This document shows positions 61,953 to 64,000 of a stretch of 64,000 bases of DNA, one piece after another (the first letter of the stretch is position 1; each line of letters starts with the position of its first letter). The notes under the pieces are model-generated. The model was not told the DNA's origin. It made no database searches and saw only the letters and a list, made by a program, of their open reading frames with translations. This stretch comes from Ferruginibacter paludis (GTDB lineage Bacteria; Bacteroidota; Bacteroidia; Chitinophagales; Chitinophagaceae), in NCBI RefSeq assembly GCF_030409685.1, contig NZ_JAUFQJ010000003.1, positions 62,001 through 126,000 of the forward strand, given 5' to 3'. A program made the translations under genes and the position numbers.

Positions 61953-64000
61953 ATGAAAAATACACTGGCCGTACTTTGTATGCTGCTGATCAACGGATTT
62001 TTTTCTGAAGTGTTTGCTCAAAAAAACAAACAGGCAATAAAACAGGAGCAATGCGCTACCATGGTGCGTCTAGAAGAAAAATTTAAACGTAATCCCAATC
62101 TTAAATCGCAGTTTTTCCATCAACTGGATGTTTTTAACCGGTCGGTAGCTGACAGGGTTGCCAGACAAAAAGAGCACAATGTTACTGGAGTTGAAAAACC
62201 CACGGCTGTATACACCATTCCTATTGTATTTCATATTGTGATGTCTAACCCTGCGCAGGTAACAGATGCGCAAATATTGTCGCAATTGGACGTTTTGAAC
62301 AAAACCTACAGTGCAACCAACGCAGACATTAGTAACGTTCCTGATTATTTTAAACCCCTCATCGGTCAGGCATCTGTTCAGTTTTGCCTGGCACAACGTA
62401 CCCCCTCCGGCGACATTACGAACGGAATTGATAGAGTTGCTACCAGGAAAACCTCTTTTTCAAATTCAGACGATGGGGTAAAACATACCAGCTCCGGTGG
62501 CGTAGATATTTGGAATGGTGATAAATATTATAATGTTTGGGTTTGTGTACTGTCCAATAATCTACTGGGCTATGGTACTTTCCCAAATGACGGCGCTCCC
62601 CTGGAACAGGGCGTTGTAATAGACTACCATTCCTTACCCGGAGGATCATATGCTAACTACAATAGTGGTAAAACACTTACCCACGAAACAGGTCATTATT
62701 TTAATTTGTTCCATATATGGGGCGATGATAACGGTGCCTGTACCGGCAGCGATTTTGTAGACGATACGCCCAACCAGGGAGATGCGTCCACGGCTTGTTT
62801 TACAGGTATAAAACTCGATAGCTGTACAAAAACCGGTAACGGCATTATGTACCAAAATTTTATGGATTACAGTTTTGATCAATGCCTGCTGTTGTTTACA
62901 AAATTGCAGGCCGTAAGAATGCAAACTGCCCTGCTTACCTACCGCTCTTCATTAACTACTTCAGATGGTTGCACGCCCGTTGTTCTTAAAACACTGGACG
63001 CACAGCTAAAAACAATTGACGCTCCGGTTCAGCGCATTTGTACCAGCTCATTTACACCACAGGTAACCATCAGGAACAAGGGAACACAAACGCTCACCTC
63101 ATTGACAATTGAAACTGTTATTGATAATAGCGCCCCTGTTATTAATAACTGGACAGGATCCCTGGTATCGCTGGCCACCAGTGCTGTCACGCTGAAACCA
63201 GTCACGATCGCATCCGGTACACATCAAATAAAAATATTTGTAACAGCCCCCAATGCGGGAACCGATCAGTTTACTGGCAACGATACACTTACTAACATTG
63301 TACAATATGCAGATGCCGTTGCGTCTGTTTCCGAAAGTTTTGAAGGATCGGTATTTCCTCCGGCAGGCTGGGATGTTGTTAACCCCGATCAGTCAATTAC
63401 CTGGGAAAAAGTAACCGGTGTTGCCAAAACCGGCAATGCGAGTGTGGGCATCAATAATTTTGATTATACCAATACAGATGAGCAGGATTACCTGAGATTG
63501 CCTGAACTTAATTTTGCAACGGTGGACTCTGCTTTTCTCACTTTTCAGGTAGCTGCATCTACCTATACACCGGTAAGCACGGCGGGTAATAACTGGGATA
63601 CGCTGGAAGTACTGATCAGTAAGGATTGTGGCCTAACCTATACCAGTTTGTATAAAAAGTGGGGGGCAACCCTGGTAACAACAGCCAGTGAAACAACCGA
63701 ATCGTTCAGGCCTGTTGCCAACGAATGGAGAAGAGATTCTATTAACCTTACTCCTTATGTAAATGATGGAAAAGTTTTGCTGGCGTTTAGGAACACCAAT
63801 GGATTTGAAAATAACATTTACCTGGATGATATCAATGTGCGGACCATTACGATCAATCCCAATCTTAAAGCAGCCGGCTTCCTGGTAACTCCCAATCCTG
63901 CAAAAAGCAACATTGCCGTGCAGTTTTATCCTAACCCAGCCGACCTGAAAAGCATTCAGCTATTTAATCTTTTCGGACAAAAACTTTATCAGGCAAATAT
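61953..64000 (+). CDS. M43-family (pappalysin-like) metalloprotease with T9SS domain, cut by window end
   Basis: The frame is open from ATG 61953 to the window edge, about 682 residues and no stop. Signal peptide (TLAVLCMLLINGFFSEVFAQ). The catalytic domain has the metzincin zinc motif HETGHYFNLFH, with ligands His244, His248 and His254 and catalytic Glu245, followed by DDTPNQ and a Met-turn MDYSFDQC. A CARDB-like region and a MAM- or jelly-roll-like domain (about 450-620) follow, then the start of a T9SS sorting domain (TPNPAKSNI, FYPNPADLKSIQLFNLFGQ). The protein is exported and probably cleaves extracellular proteins. It lies 184 bases after the other T9SS cargo on the same strand. The true end is outside the window. 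Confidence 0.9.
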   Translation, partial: MKNTLAVLCMLLINGFFSEVFAQKNKQAIKQEQCATMVRLEEKFKRNPNLKSQFFHQLDVFNRSVADRVARQKEHNVTGVEKPTAVYTIPIVFHIVMSNPAQVTDAQILSQLDVLNKTYSATNADISNVPDYFKPLIGQASVQFCLAQRTPSGDITNGIDRVATRKTSFSNSDDGVKHTSSGGVDIWNGDKYYNVWVCVLSNNLLGYGTFPNDGAPLEQGVVIDYHSLPGGSYANYNSGKTLTHETGHYFNLFHIWGDDNGACTGSDFVDDTPNQGDASTACFTGIKLDSCTKTGNGIMYQNFMDYSFDQCLLLFTKLQAVRMQTALLTYRSSLTTSDGCTPVVLKTLDAQLKTIDAPVQRICTSSFTPQVTIRNKGTQTLTSLTIETVIDNSAPVINNWTGSLVSLATSAVTLKPVTIASGTHQIKIFVTAPNAGTDQFTGNDTLTNIVQYADAVASVSESFEGSVFPPAGWDVVNPDQSITWEKVTGVAKTGNASVGINNFDYTNTDEQDYLRLPELNFATVDSAFLTFQVAASTYTPVSTAGNNWDTLEVLISKDCGLTYTSLYKKWGATLVTTASETTESFRPVANEWRRDSINLTPYVNDGKVLLAFRNTNGFENNIYLDDINVRTITINPNLKAAGFLVTPNPAKSNIAVQFYPNPADLKSIQLFNLFGQKLYQAN

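Noticed and set aside
1..64000. CRISPR arrays, tRNA or rRNA genes, insertion sequences
   Set aside because: No regularly spaced direct repeats with unique spacers, no cloverleaf-like sequence or conserved rRNA stretch, and no transposase-like frame were seen on reading both strands.

Overview
The window comes from a Bacteroidota chromosome, most likely a member of the Chitinophagaceae. Four things point there: a base composition near 40% GC, repeated exact matches to the Bacteroidota -7 promoter element TAnnTTTG, type IX secretion sorting domains on two proteins at the right end, and family choices such as a GTP-dependent PEP carboxykinase, HYC_CC_PP and FISUMP proteins. I found no tRNA, rRNA, CRISPR array, transposase or phage gene. 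This is ordinary chromosome with a few accessory clusters.

Layout. 1-6.9 kb is housekeeping, mostly on the minus strand: a YdeI-like protein, an M48 lipoprotein protease, plsY, prmA, and rpsO followed by pnp. 7.0-10.3 kb is a plus-strand glycan operon (a Gfo/Idh/MocA dehydrogenase and two glycosyltransferases). 10.3-11.2 kb holds ftsE behind a structured leader. 11.3-14.0 kb is a BlaI repressor plus a BlaR1-like membrane protein fused to a peptidoglycan amidase. It has two well-placed operators over its promoter and an apparent -1 frameshift near the 3' end. 14.1-22.8 kb has purM, ribF, holA, two GlsB-type membrane proteins and smc. 23-26.2 kb has small secreted or unknown proteins. 26.3-30 kb is a three-gene cluster: an ATP-grasp ligase, an ATP-grasp/SET-methyltransferase fusion, and an ABC membrane domain with no ATPase. 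It has the look of an undescribed small-molecule or peptide-modifying pathway. 30.4-36.1 kb has a di-haem peroxidase, a FISUMP lipoprotein, an 821-base gene-free stretch, and a Tat-exported aminotransferase.

36.3-47.3 kb is a nine-gene, co-oriented copper/silver efflux locus: a CPH-type P-type ATPase, two periplasmic adaptors, a TolC-like channel, an RND pump split into two reading frames by one in-frame stop, and three small periplasmic proteins. Six copies of a CxMHP...CPxCGM metal-binding module are spread over four of these proteins. 47.5-56.4 kb has a phospholipase D enzyme, a tandem universal stress protein, a DUF433/DUF5615 toxin-antitoxin pair, a TauE permease, a TonB receptor, a membrane ferredoxin and a DUF2490 protein. 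56.5-60.3 kb has a YidE/AspT-type transporter and pckG. The window ends in two type IX secretion cargo proteins; the second is an M43-type metalloprotease cut by the window edge.

A feature that cuts across the gene map is a set of short arrays of degenerate heptanucleotides (period 7), each with a different unit. They lie between genes (11.7, 16.3, 17.9 and 42.5 kb) and also inside purM and ribF, where four-unit arrays have become in-frame insertions.
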